Positions 1-5,844 of a stretch of DNA of 7,728 bases are shown here, one piece after another (the first letter of the stretch is position 1; every line of letters starts with the position of its first letter). The notes below the pieces were generated by a model, which was not told the DNA's origin, searched no databases, and saw nothing but the letters and a program-made list of their open reading frames with translations. Source of the stretch: an uncultured Prevotella sp. (lineage in GTDB: Bacteria > Bacteroidota > Bacteroidia > Bacteroidales > Bacteroidaceae); the NCBI GenBank assembly GCA_937880835.1, contig CALGRN010000077.1:1-7728 (forward strand), read 5' to 3'. A program made the translations under genes and the position numbers.

Positions 1-585
1 AAGTCGAGTCCTTACGGCACTGTGGAAGACCCGTTCCAACCCGCAGAGCTTTGCTTTGGTGCACGCGGACATTTCTTTGCGCGCACAGTTGCAACAGACA
101 ACAAGCACATCATCGACACATTGAAAGCCGCAAAGAACCACAAAGGCGTTTCCGTATGCGAGGTATTGCAGAACTGTGTCATATTCAACAACGGCACTCA
201 CGACTCCGTTTACAACAAAGAAGGACGTGCAAACAACTCTATCTACGTTGAACATGGAAAACCTTTGGTGTTCGGAGCAAACAATGAATACGGACTGATG
301 CAGGAAGGTTTCGGGCTTAAAGTTGTGAAAATAGGCGAAAACGGCGTGACTATCGACGACATACTCGTACACGATGCGCATTGCGAAGACAACACCTTGC
401 AACTTCATCTGGCAATGATGGACAACGAGCATGGCTTCCCCATCGCATTAGGTGTTATAAGAGACGTAGAAGCTCCCACTTATGATGAAGCGGTGAACAG
501 TCAGATAGAAGAAGTGAAAGCCAAGAAGCCGTATCACAACTTCATGGAACTTTTGGAAACGAATGATATTTGGGAGGTTGAATAA
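1..585 (+). CDS. korB: 2-oxoacid (2-oxoglutarate):ferredoxin oxidoreductase, beta subunit, 3' part
   Basis: This is the C-terminal 194 residues of the thiamine-diphosphate-binding beta subunit, which with the alpha subunit KorA oxidatively decarboxylates a 2-oxoacid (probably 2-oxoglutarate) to the acyl-CoA while reducing ferredoxin in the cytoplasm. The frame is open from base 1, so the true start lies upstream; the GTG at position 22 is an internal Val codon and not a start. Recognisable family segments are AELCFGARGHFFART, the SVCEVLQNCVIFNNGTHD block, and KPLVFGANNEYGL with the following GFGLKVV. The protein ends in ...NDIWEVE and a TAA stop. Family members are about 335-345 residues, so a little over half is visible. 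In Bacteroidales korA normally sits just upstream, but it is outside the window. A strong terminator follows 60 bp after the stop, so this is the last gene of its operon. The 2-oxoglutarate preference is inferred from overall resemblance, not from a diagnostic residue. Confidence 0.9.
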   Translation, partial: KSSPYGTVEDPFQPAELCFGARGHFFARTVATDNKHIIDTLKAAKNHKGVSVCEVLQNCVIFNNGTHDSVYNKEGRANNSIYVEHGKPLVFGANNEYGLMQEGFGLKVVKIGENGVTIDDILVHDAHCEDNTLQLHLAMMDNEHGFPIALGVIRDVEAPTYDEAVNSQIEEVKAKKPYHNFMELLETNDIWEVE

Positions 586-643
586 GGCATTCAACAATCG
601 AATAAAACATACAGGTATAAAGATATGTTATATGGAAACCGAT

Positions 644-680
644 AAAGGGCAGGAGAACAAATACTCCTGCCCTTTTTGTT
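644..680 (+). terminator. Rho-independent terminator of the korB operon
   Basis: A perfect 12-bp stem (644-655 AAAGGGCAGGAG, paired with 664-675) encloses an 8-nt loop. The 3' arm runs into TTTTTGTTTT. It is 59 nt past the korB stop and is the clearest intrinsic terminator in the window. Confidence 0.9.
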
Positions 681-872
681 TTCTATTCCCTGTGACCGCA
701 ACGTTTATGTGCTGTGTATAATAGTATTCTCGTCTTGCAGGCATGAAAGCATATCAAAACGGTTCTGTATCACATCATCGAAACCGTTGCGCGCATGCAG
801 TATGATACATGTATGTTCAAAGTAAATCCAACCGTCTCAGAGCACAGAAAAAATATGTTTTCACAGAAGCAC

Positions 873-986
873 ATATAAAACCGTTTTTCAAAAGCTATCC
901 TTTTGGCGTGCAAAAGGATAGCTTTTGCATCATAAAACAACAGCTTTTAGGATGCAAAACAATAACTTTTGAAAAACGGTTTATAT
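873..986. repeat. Compound inverted repeat, three-way-junction type (REP/MITE-like)
   Basis: The outer arms AAACCGTTTTTCAAAAG (878-894) and their exact complement (966-982) form a 17-bp stem, extendable to 873-986 with one bulged A. Inside is a second perfect 17-bp inverted repeat (889-905 with 911-927; arm CAAAAGCTATCCTTTTG, 5-nt loop). A third hairpin follows (923-937 with 945-959; TTTTGCATC/GATGCAAAA plus TAAAA/TTTTA around one mismatch). CAAAAG at 889-894 belongs to both the outer stem and the first inner hairpin, so the two compete and can branch-migrate. No transposase is encoded. From memory, similar CAAAAGCTAT...-type hairpins are dispersed between genes in Prevotella genomes; copy number cannot be judged from one window. 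Confidence 0.75.
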
Positions 987-1244
987 ATCGTTCGTTTTCA
1001 GCTGCTATTGAATTGAACTTATCAAGCTATGTTTTTCATCCTCCACTGATGATTATGGATATCTTTCATGCATCGTTTTTCCCGTCTTATGATAAACCTA
1101 TGAACTGTAAGATAACGTGAATTCGACGAATTATAATTCTTTCTGTAATTTGATTAATATCGCGTATTGTTTTATAGTACAGTTTATATGGCAAAACGTT
1201 TTAGTAGCCATGCCGATACAAGATAGTGTTGTTTTAAATTTATA

Positions 1245-1329
1245 GGACATACACCGGGTCTGTCCCTACATGCTGATTGTGATGCGTATAATCATATCCT
1301 GCATGTAGGGACGCGCCCCGTGCGTGTCC
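1245..1329. repeat. Imperfect palindrome with the GGGACGCGCCCCGTGCGTGTCC motif
   Basis: The 29-nt arms 1245-1273 and 1301-1329 match at 23 of 29 positions. Three of the six differences become G-U wobbles in RNA. The inner 12 bp (GTCCCTACATGC with its complement) are perfect. The 27-nt centre has its own TGATT/AATCA stem (1274-1278 with 1290-1294). The right arm is clearly more GC-rich than the surrounding DNA. This looks like a dispersed intergenic repeat unit of the kind seen in Bacteroidetes genomes; family membership is from memory. Confidence 0.7.
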
Positions 1330-1502
1330 GAATTGCCACGTGCCTGTACGTATTTACAACAATATTGCATGTCTGTTCACTTTCCAACTTTAATGATTAT
1401 AATTAAATCTATTGAGTTGAATTAATCGAACTCTGGTTAAACTACTTATAAGTTTGTGAATAATAAGTTTTTTTATAACTTCAAAGTGTTGAATATAAAG
1501 AT

Positions 1503-1550
1503 TAAAGGACATTTGATAGGCTTTAACCGGTCAAATGTCCTTTATATTTT
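1503..1550 (+). terminator. Orphan terminator-like hairpin
   Basis: A perfect 14-bp stem (1503-1516, TAAAGGACATTTGA, with 1531-1544) encloses a 14-nt loop and is followed on the plus strand by TATTTT. No gene ends just upstream, so either an unannotated plus-strand transcript stops here or this is another dispersed hairpin. The T-tract is short and interrupted, so the direction is uncertain. Confidence 0.5.
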
Positions 1551-1640
1551 GGAATAATTGATTTGCATACTTACACCAGTGCAACGAAAATTTCTTATAA
1601 TGCATTTAACATTCAAAATAATTGCTTTTGGATTATAAAA

Positions 1641-1677
1641 ACAAAAAAGTTTGACATTGAATTAACATGCCAAACTT
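1641..1677 (-). terminator. Terminator of the tRNA-Arg gene
   Basis: On the minus strand AAGTTTG-x-CAT (1677-1667) pairs with ATG-x-CAAACTT (1657-1647) around a 9-nt loop with one mismatch. It is followed by TTTTTTGTTTT. It lies 8 nt past the mature tRNA 3' end, as expected for a monocistronic tRNA gene. Confidence 0.75.
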
Positions 1678-1685
1678 CTTTAAAG

Positions 1686-1759
1686 TGATTCCGTAGGGAT
1701 TCAAACCCTAAACCTTCTGATCCGTAGTCAGATGCTCTATTCAGTTGAGCTACGGAACC
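1686..1759 (-). tRNA. tRNA-Arg (anticodon ACG)
   Basis: A complete 74-nt cloverleaf can be drawn on the minus strand. The acceptor stem is GGTTCCG/CGGAATC with one G-U pair and discriminator A. The D stem is GCTC/GAGC, and the anticodon stem TCTGA/TCAGA holds the loop CTACGGA, giving anticodon ACG. The variable loop has 5 nt, and the T stem TAGGG/CCCTA holds the loop TTTGAAT. It reads Arg CGN codons; in bacteria A34 of this tRNA is normally edited to inosine by TadA. The 3' CCA is not encoded, since the next bases are CT, so it must be added after transcription. It has its own promoter upstream and a terminator downstream. Confidence 0.96.
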
Positions 1760-1779
1760 TTTCCGCTTAATTGCGAGTG

Positions 1780-1811
1780 CAAAGGTATTACTTTTATATG
1801 ATATAGCCAAA
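1780..1811 (-). promoter_or_regulatory. Bacteroidetes-type promoter of tRNA-Arg
   Basis: On the minus strand TTTG (1811-1808), a 20-nt spacer and TACCTTTG (1787-1780) fit the Bacteroidetes sigma-ABfr consensus TTTG / TAnnTTTG. Transcription should start near 1775, about 15 nt before the mature tRNA 5' end. The promoter begins only about 30 bp past the stop of the upstream TRIC-family gene. Confidence 0.75.
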
Positions 1812-1819
1812 CATTTGAT

Positions 1820-1841
1820 ATTTTTTTTCGCTAAAAAAATT
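1820..1841 (-). terminator. A/T-only hairpin just past the TRIC-family gene (weak)
   Basis: An oligo-A run (1833-1839) and an oligo-T run (1821-1828) flank CGCT, giving an AT-only hairpin directly after the stop. It could act as a weak terminator or as AT-rich DNA upstream of the tRNA promoter (an UP-like role). There is no GC-rich stem, so read-through into the tRNA gene is plausible. Confidence 0.3.
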
Positions 1842-2484
1842 ATTCTTTCGGCTTTTCACCGTGTAATACCGGCAATGAAATATGATATTTCACTGCTAAA
1901 AATCTTATGACTGTAATGAATGCAAATGTAACTATTGTGGTTATGTTAACGTTTACTCCCATTATCGTAAGAAGCCAATATATAAGTCCTCCGCCTATGC
2001 TTGCCACAGCATAAATTTCTTTATGGAATATCACGGGGACGTTATTGAGCATGACATCGCGCATCACACCGCCTGCCGCTCCTGTTATACAGCCCATTAT
2101 AATGGCAAGCCAATAGGAATGTCCGCATTCAAGAGTCTTTTGAAGACCTGCTATTGTGAAGAGTGCAAGTCCTAATGTGTCGAATGCAAACCACGCGTTG
2201 TCAAGCCGTCTTAAATGCTTAGAGAATACTATTACAAAAAGAAGTGCAAGCGCGGTGCATATCACATACAGCGAGGATGTCATCCAGAAAGGAGTCTTTC
2301 CAAGCATAACATCCCTTATAGTTCCACCTCCTATGGCTACGGCAAAACCGCAGACATAACCTCCAAACCAGTCGAAATGTTTGGCTGCGGCATGGCGTAT
2401 GCCCGATATTGCAAAAGCGAAAGTACCAAGAAACTCTATGACATGATGCAAAGTGTCATAGTAAACGAAGTGTGTCATTAGCAT
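1840..2484 (-). CDS. TRIC cation channel family (UPF0126/YicG-type) membrane protein
   Basis: A 214-residue, strongly hydrophobic inner-membrane protein with about seven predicted membrane segments and the internal duplication typical of the family. The first repeat carries FAFAISGIRHA (22-32) and GGGTIRDVMLG (52-62). The second carries FAFDTLGLALFTIAG (99-113) and AGGVMRDVMLNNVP (137-150). The glycine-rich GG-x-x-RD motifs are the family signature. Prokaryotic TRIC homologues form trimeric cation (K+/Na+) channels; some UPF0126 members were earlier proposed as glycine transporters, so the substrate here is unproven. The length is normal. Two starts are possible, Met1 at 2484 and Met3 at 2478, and without a Shine-Dalgarno site the sequence does not decide. 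It is third in the minus-strand block, separated from the dehydrogenase by 117 bp containing a terminator, so it may have its own promoter, although I see no good TAnnTTTG box. Confidence 0.88.
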   Translation of the reverse strand: MLMTHFVYYDTLHHVIEFLGTFAFAISGIRHAAAKHFDWFGGYVCGFAVAIGGGTIRDVMLGKTPFWMTSSLYVICTALALLFVIVFSKHLRRLDNAWFAFDTLGLALFTIAGLQKTLECGHSYWLAIIMGCITGAAGGVMRDVMLNNVPVIFHKEIYAVASIGGGLIYWLLTIMGVNVNITTIVTFAFITVIRFLAVKYHISLPVLHGEKPKE

Positions 2485-2529
2485 TAAGAATAGGTATTAT
2501 TTTCCGTCTGTTATTTCAGAATGTATAAA

Positions 2530-2564
2530 GACAGAGAGTTGAAAGAATATTCCAACTCTCTGTT
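2530..2564 (-). terminator. Hairpin terminator after the hydroxyacid dehydrogenase gene
   Basis: ACAGAGAGTTG (2531-2541) pairs perfectly with CAACTCTCTGT (2553-2563) around an 11-nt loop. It lies 38 nt downstream of the dehydrogenase stop on the minus strand, followed there by CTTTATA. The T-tract is modest, so it may also work as a processing or stability hairpin. It suggests the rarA-dehydrogenase transcript ends before the TRIC-family gene. Confidence 0.65.
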
Positions 2565-2601
2565 TTATCTTGATACATTATTAATATTCATGTTTCAAAC
2601 A

Positions 2602-3558
2602 TCATTTGTTCACAACATTCTGAGGACTTCCGTTTACAAAAGCCTCTATGTTTGCAACCGCAATATTCATCAATCTGACACGAGCTTCGTAGTTTGCCCA
2701 AGCTATATGAGGTGTTATATAGGCATTCGGAGCTGAGAAAAGTGGATTGTCAGCAGTCGGAGGTTCTATACACATGACATCAGAACCATAACCGCCAAGT
2801 TGTCCGGATTTAAGTGCTTCTGCCACATCCTGCTCGTTTACGAGCGGTCCTCTGCCGGTATTGACGAGCAAAGCTCCTTTTTTCATTCTCTTCAAACTGT
2901 CTTTATTGATTAATTCGCGTGTAGAATCAGTCAGCGGACAGTGCAAAGACAGAATGTCGCTAATGCCGAAAAGCCCCTCCATAGTGGTTTTCTGAATGCC
3001 TTCCGGAAGACTTGCTGAGTTCTTACTTGTAAACGCAAACACATCCATACCGAAAGTATGAGCAATCTTTGCCACTTTCATACCGATGTTACCAAGCCCT
3101 ACAAGACCGAGAGTTTTACCCGAAAGTTCGTGCAAAGGAGTGTCCCAATAACAGAAATCGGCATTACTGCTCCAACGTCCTTTACGGTTCTGCTCGGCAT
3201 AATGTTCTATTCGGTTTGTCATGTTAAGTATATGTGCAAACGTCATTTGTGCAACACTGTCGGTACTATATGCAGGAATGTTTGTGACAATTATTCCTTT
3301 CGACTTTGCAACTGCAATATCTACGACATTGAAACCTGTTGCAAGCACACCTATATATTTTAGTTTCGGCAGGGCATTTATTTCCTTCGCCGATATAATT
3401 ACCTTGTTAGTGAGCAGTACGTCTGCATCTTTTGCGCGTTCTAAAACTTCCTCCGGTTTTGTTCTTTCATATACTGAAAGTTCACCAAACTGCTTCATTT
3501 CATCCCAAGATAAATCTCCGGGATTTACTCCATAACCATCTAAAACAACAATCTTCAT
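2602..3558 (-). CDS. D-2-hydroxyacid dehydrogenase (glycerate dehydrogenase/hydroxypyruvate reductase-like)
   Basis: A 318-residue cytoplasmic NAD(P)-dependent enzyme that interconverts a 2-oxoacid and a D-2-hydroxyacid. The N-terminal substrate-binding part includes LKYIGVLATGFNVVD (66-80). The Rossmann nucleotide-binding motif GLGNIG is at 154-159. The catalytic triad of the family is complete: Arg236 in NTGRGPLV, Glu265 in MCIEPP, and His284 in TPHIAWA. The DxMxxEPPxxDNPLF arrangement (260-274) and the length resemble glycerate dehydrogenase (HprA-type) more than lactate or phosphoglycerate dehydrogenase, and there is no C-terminal ACT domain, which argues against a long-form SerA. Hydroxypyruvate/glycerate is therefore the best guess but is not proven. 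It starts 41 bp after rarA ends with no promoter box between them, so the two are probably co-transcribed. Confidence 0.9.
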   Translation of the reverse strand: MKIVVLDGYGVNPGDLSWDEMKQFGELSVYERTKPEEVLERAKDADVLLTNKVIISAKEINALPKLKYIGVLATGFNVVDIAVAKSKGIIVTNIPAYSTDSVAQMTFAHILNMTNRIEHYAEQNRKGRWSSNADFCYWDTPLHELSGKTLGLVGLGNIGMKVAKIAHTFGMDVFAFTSKNSASLPEGIQKTTMEGLFGISDILSLHCPLTDSTRELINKDSLKRMKKGALLVNTGRGPLVNEQDVAEALKSGQLGGYGSDVMCIEPPTADNPLFSAPNAYITPHIAWANYEARVRLMNIAVANIEAFVNGSPQNVVNK

Positions 3559-3599
3559 AATAATATGTCTTTATAATTAAAAACTCTATATTCAAAATC

Positions 3600-4871
3600 T
3601 CAATCTTTATATCTTTCTCCCCAGCATTTCAGCATGCGCTGATATAACTTTTCCTCAGACGGAGAGTGCTGTGCATGCCAGAAACGCGTATGTTGCAAAT
3701 CGTCCGGAAGGTATTGCTGCACAACAAAGTTATCCGGATAGTCATGCGAATATCTGTATCCATCGCTGTATCCCAATTCTGCCATAAGCTCGGTAGGGGC
3801 ATTGCGAAGATGCAGCGGGACTGGTTGATTGCCCGTCTGTCTTACATTTGCCAGAGCTGCATCAATACCAAGATAAGCCGAATTGCTTTTAGGACTCGTG
3901 GCAAGATAAACAGCTGCTTCGGCAAGTGGTATTCTTCCTTCCGGCCATCCAATCTTATTTACGGTGTCAAATGCTGCGTTCGCCAACAGAAGAGCATTGG
4001 GATTGGCAAGCCCTATGTCTTCTGCTGCACTGATAACCAATCGCCTTGCGATGAACTTAGGGTCTTCTCCGCCCTCTATCATGCGTGCCATCCAGTAGAG
4101 AGCAGCATCAGGATCGCTTCCTCTTATGCTTTTTATGAATGCGGAAATGATGTCATAATGCATCTCTCCGTCCTTGTCATAAGCAATCGGGCTCTGTTGT
4201 AATCTATTCACAACTACATCATCCGTAATATCAATTTCGTTGCTGTCTTCCGCCTCTACTACGAGTTCCAGAATGTTTAACAACTTGCGTGCATCTCCGC
4301 CACTGTATCTGAGAATAGCTCCTGTCTCACTTAATGTGATGTTTTTCTTCTTCAACTCCACATCTGTTTCAACTGCTCTATGCAGCAGTTTCAGCAAATC
4401 TTCTTTTTCAAGTGATTTAAGTACGTAAAGCTGACAACGTGACAGCAAAGGTCGTATGACTTCGAAAGAGGGGTTTTCTGTTGTTGCTCCGATGAGCGTT
4501 ACAATACCTTTCTCAACCGCTCCAAGCAAAGAATCCTGCTGACTTTTGCTGAATCTGTGTATTTCGTCTATGAAAAGAATGGGAGAATTTGAGTTGAAAA
4601 ACCTGCCGTTTTTAGCACGTTCGATTACTTCACGCACATCTTTAACACCGCTTGTTACTGCACTGAGAGTATAAAAGGGTGTTTCCAACTTGTTTGCAAT
4701 AATCTGGGCAAGAGTTGTTTTGCCCACACCGGGAGGTCCCCAGAGAATAAACGACGAAATACGTCCTGCGTCTATCATCTTACGCAGTACGGCATTCTCG
4801 CCCAATAAATGCTTCTGTCCTATATAGTCATCTATACGGCGAGGTCTCATTCTCTCTGCTAACGGTTCCAT
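3600..4871 (-). CDS. rarA: Replication-associated recombination protein A (AAA+ ATPase, RarA/MgsA/WRNIP1 family)
   Basis: A 423-residue AAA+ clamp-loader-like ATPase that acts at stalled or blocked replication forks and with the sliding clamp and single-strand-binding protein. Visible motifs in order are the N-terminal LAERMRPRRIDDYIGQ (4-19), Walker A GPPGVGKT (45-52), Walker B LFIDEIHRF (99-107), sensor 1 IGATTENPSFE (127-137), an arginine finger in LLSRC (Arg145), and sensor 2 GGDARKLLN (191-199). The C-terminal MgsA tetramerisation region contains YDKDGEMHYDIISAFIKSIR (231-250) and the GSDPDAALYWMARM stretch (251-264), both strongly typical. The length is close to the family norm of 420-450. 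The start at 4871 fits the usual N-terminus of the family. It is the first gene of a minus-strand transcript from a good promoter (4893-4923) and is followed 41 bp later by the hydroxyacid dehydrogenase. Confidence 0.95.
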   Translation of the reverse strand: MEPLAERMRPRRIDDYIGQKHLLGENAVLRKMIDAGRISSFILWGPPGVGKTTLAQIIANKLETPFYTLSAVTSGVKDVREVIERAKNGRFFNSNSPILFIDEIHRFSKSQQDSLLGAVEKGIVTLIGATTENPSFEVIRPLLSRCQLYVLKSLEKEDLLKLLHRAVETDVELKKKNITLSETGAILRYSGGDARKLLNILELVVEAEDSNEIDITDDVVVNRLQQSPIAYDKDGEMHYDIISAFIKSIRGSDPDAALYWMARMIEGGEDPKFIARRLVISAAEDIGLANPNALLLANAAFDTVNKIGWPEGRIPLAEAAVYLATSPKSNSAYLGIDAALANVRQTGNQPVPLHLRNAPTELMAELGYSDGYRYSHDYPDNFVVQQYLPDDLQHTRFWHAQHSPSEEKLYQRMLKCWGERYKD

Positions 4872-4892
4872 TCTGTAATATTAATGTAGGCA

Positions 4893-4923
4893 CAAAAATA
4901 ACTAATATATACCACATAAGCAA
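4893..4923 (-). promoter_or_regulatory. Promoter of rarA
   Basis: On the minus strand TTG (4923-4921), a 20-nt spacer and TATTTTTG (4900-4893) match the Bacteroidetes consensus. The expected start of transcription is near 4888, leaving a leader of about 17 nt before the rarA ATG. It diverges from the omega-amidase promoter 20 bp away. Confidence 0.65.
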
Positions 4924-4941
4924 AAAATATATATAAAAAAC

Positions 4942-4972
4942 TTGTGAATAACGGAGAAAGTATATACTTTTG
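4942..4972 (+). promoter_or_regulatory. Promoter of the omega-amidase gene
   Basis: TTG (4942-4944), a 20-nt spacer and TACTTTTG (4965-4972) match the Bacteroidetes consensus. Transcription should start near 4977, giving a leader of about 30 nt. TTGCAAC at 4970-4976, overlapping the -7 box, is mirrored by GTTGCAA at 4995-5001 just before the start codon; this could be a small leader hairpin or an operator half-site pair. Confidence 0.7.
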
Positions 4973-5006
4973 CAACCAACAAAAACAAAAGATTGTTGCA
5001 ACCTAA

Positions 5007-5798
5007 ATGAAGATAACAATACTCCAAACAGACATAATATGGGCATCACCGGAAAGTAATGTTCTTTCCGCAGAAAGACTTATGGCTTCTTCAACAAACA
5101 GTGATTTATATGTATTGCCTGAAATGTGGACTACCGGATTTGCCATAAAGCCTCATGGAATAGCGGAGACGAACGACTCTTCATTATCGTGGATGATAAC
5201 TGCTGCAAAGAAATATAATGCTGCAATATGCGGTAGCATAGCAGTGGAATTGACAAATAATGACACGGAGGAGGTCGGTTCTTCTGCGAAGTCTTATAGA
5301 AATCGTCATTATTTTGTATTTCCTGACGGCAGTTATAAATTCTATGACAAGCATCATCTATTTTCTTTTGGCAACGAAAATCGTTTCTATGATGCAGGTA
5401 AGGAACGCGTTATAATCGAATACAAAGGTGTTCGTTTCCTTTTGCAGACATGCTATGATTTGCGTTTTCCTGTATGGATGAGATATAATGGCGACTATGA
5501 TGCGATAATATTCGTAGCTAATTGGCCCGAAAGCAGAAAGAATGTATGGCAGATATTGCTTAGAGCAAGGGCGATAGAAAATCAATGTTACGTTATAGGG
5601 TGCAACAGAGTTGGAAAGGATGAGTATAATATTTACACCGGAGAAAGTGCTGTTATAGACCCCAAAGGCAATACAATAGCAGAAAGCATTCGTGCAGAAG
5701 AAAGTGTTATTTCTGCTGATATTTCCATCAGAGATTTGCAACTTTTCAGAGAAAAATTCAGAGTTCTGGACGACCGTGACATAATTAATATACAATGA
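5007..5798 (+). CDS. Nitrilase-family omega-amidase (YafV/Nit2-like)
   Basis: A 263-residue cytoplasmic C-N hydrolase. The nitrilase-superfamily catalytic triad is complete: Glu39 in VLPEMWTTGF, Lys115 in FYDKHHLFSFGNE, and Cys149 in QTCYDLRFPVW. Glu124 in GNEN is the second conserved Glu. The PEMWTTGF and YDKHHLF forms are typical of the YafV branch, which hydrolyses 2-oxoglutaramate and 2-oxosuccinamate (the keto-acids of Gln and Asn) to the 2-oxodicarboxylate and ammonia, a metabolite-repair reaction. No signal peptide is seen, and the length is normal for the branch. The ATG at 5007 begins the usual N-terminal strand MKITILQTDI. It is the first gene of a plus-strand transcript, diverging from rarA, and is followed 46 bp later by the acidic-tail protein with no promoter box between. 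Confidence 0.92.
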   Translation: MKITILQTDIIWASPESNVLSAERLMASSTNSDLYVLPEMWTTGFAIKPHGIAETNDSSLSWMITAAKKYNAAICGSIAVELTNNDTEEVGSSAKSYRNRHYFVFPDGSYKFYDKHHLFSFGNENRFYDAGKERVIIEYKGVRFLLQTCYDLRFPVWMRYNGDYDAIIFVANWPESRKNVWQILLRARAIENQCYVIGCNRVGKDEYNIYTGESAVIDPKGNTIAESIRAEESVISADISIRDLQLFREKFRVLDDRDIINIQ

Positions 5799-5844
5799 CA
5801 CAGCAATAAGCAAACAATAAAAAAGAATAAATCTATTAAAGAAT

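Larger units (their letters stand above)
586..1685. other. Gene-free intergenic region with palindromic elements
   Basis: About 1.1 kb without a convincing gene. The longest open frame (809-1120, +) runs straight through the compound inverted repeat at 873-986, and its translation is rich in Phe, Ser, Lys and Ile with no domain-like character, so I do not call it. The stretch holds the korB terminator, a compound inverted repeat (873-986), an imperfect palindrome (1245-1329), an orphan hairpin (1503-1550) and the terminator of the tRNA gene (1641-1677). Two short symmetric sites are also present: AATTCGACGAATT at 1120-1132 and ACTTATAAGT at 1444-1453. Between these, the sequence is AT-rich with nothing else I can name. 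Confidence 0.7.

Noticed and set aside
22..585. GTG at 22 as the start of the first gene
   Set aside because: The reading frame is open from base 1, and the upstream residues (SSPYGTVEDPF) belong to the KorB family, so the GTG is an internal Val codon of a truncated gene.
809..1120. 103-codon open frame on the plus strand
   Set aside because: It is spanned by the compound inverted repeat at 873-986, has no recognisable protein character and no promoter. DNA-level symmetry explains the sequence better than coding does.
873..1329. CRISPR array or composite transposon made of the two palindromes
   Set aside because: The repeats are not direct, not equally spaced and unrelated to each other, and no cas or transposase gene is present.
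1613..1810. 65-codon minus-strand frame covering the tRNA
   Set aside because: It contains the entire tRNA-Arg gene and its promoter; part of its translation (VAQLNRASDYGSEGLGFESL-like) is the common artefact of translating a tRNA gene.
3666..4202. 178-codon open frame antisense to rarA
   Set aside because: It lies wholly opposite a well-conserved AAA+ gene, and its translation is Cys/Arg/Ser-rich without domain features: a shadow frame.
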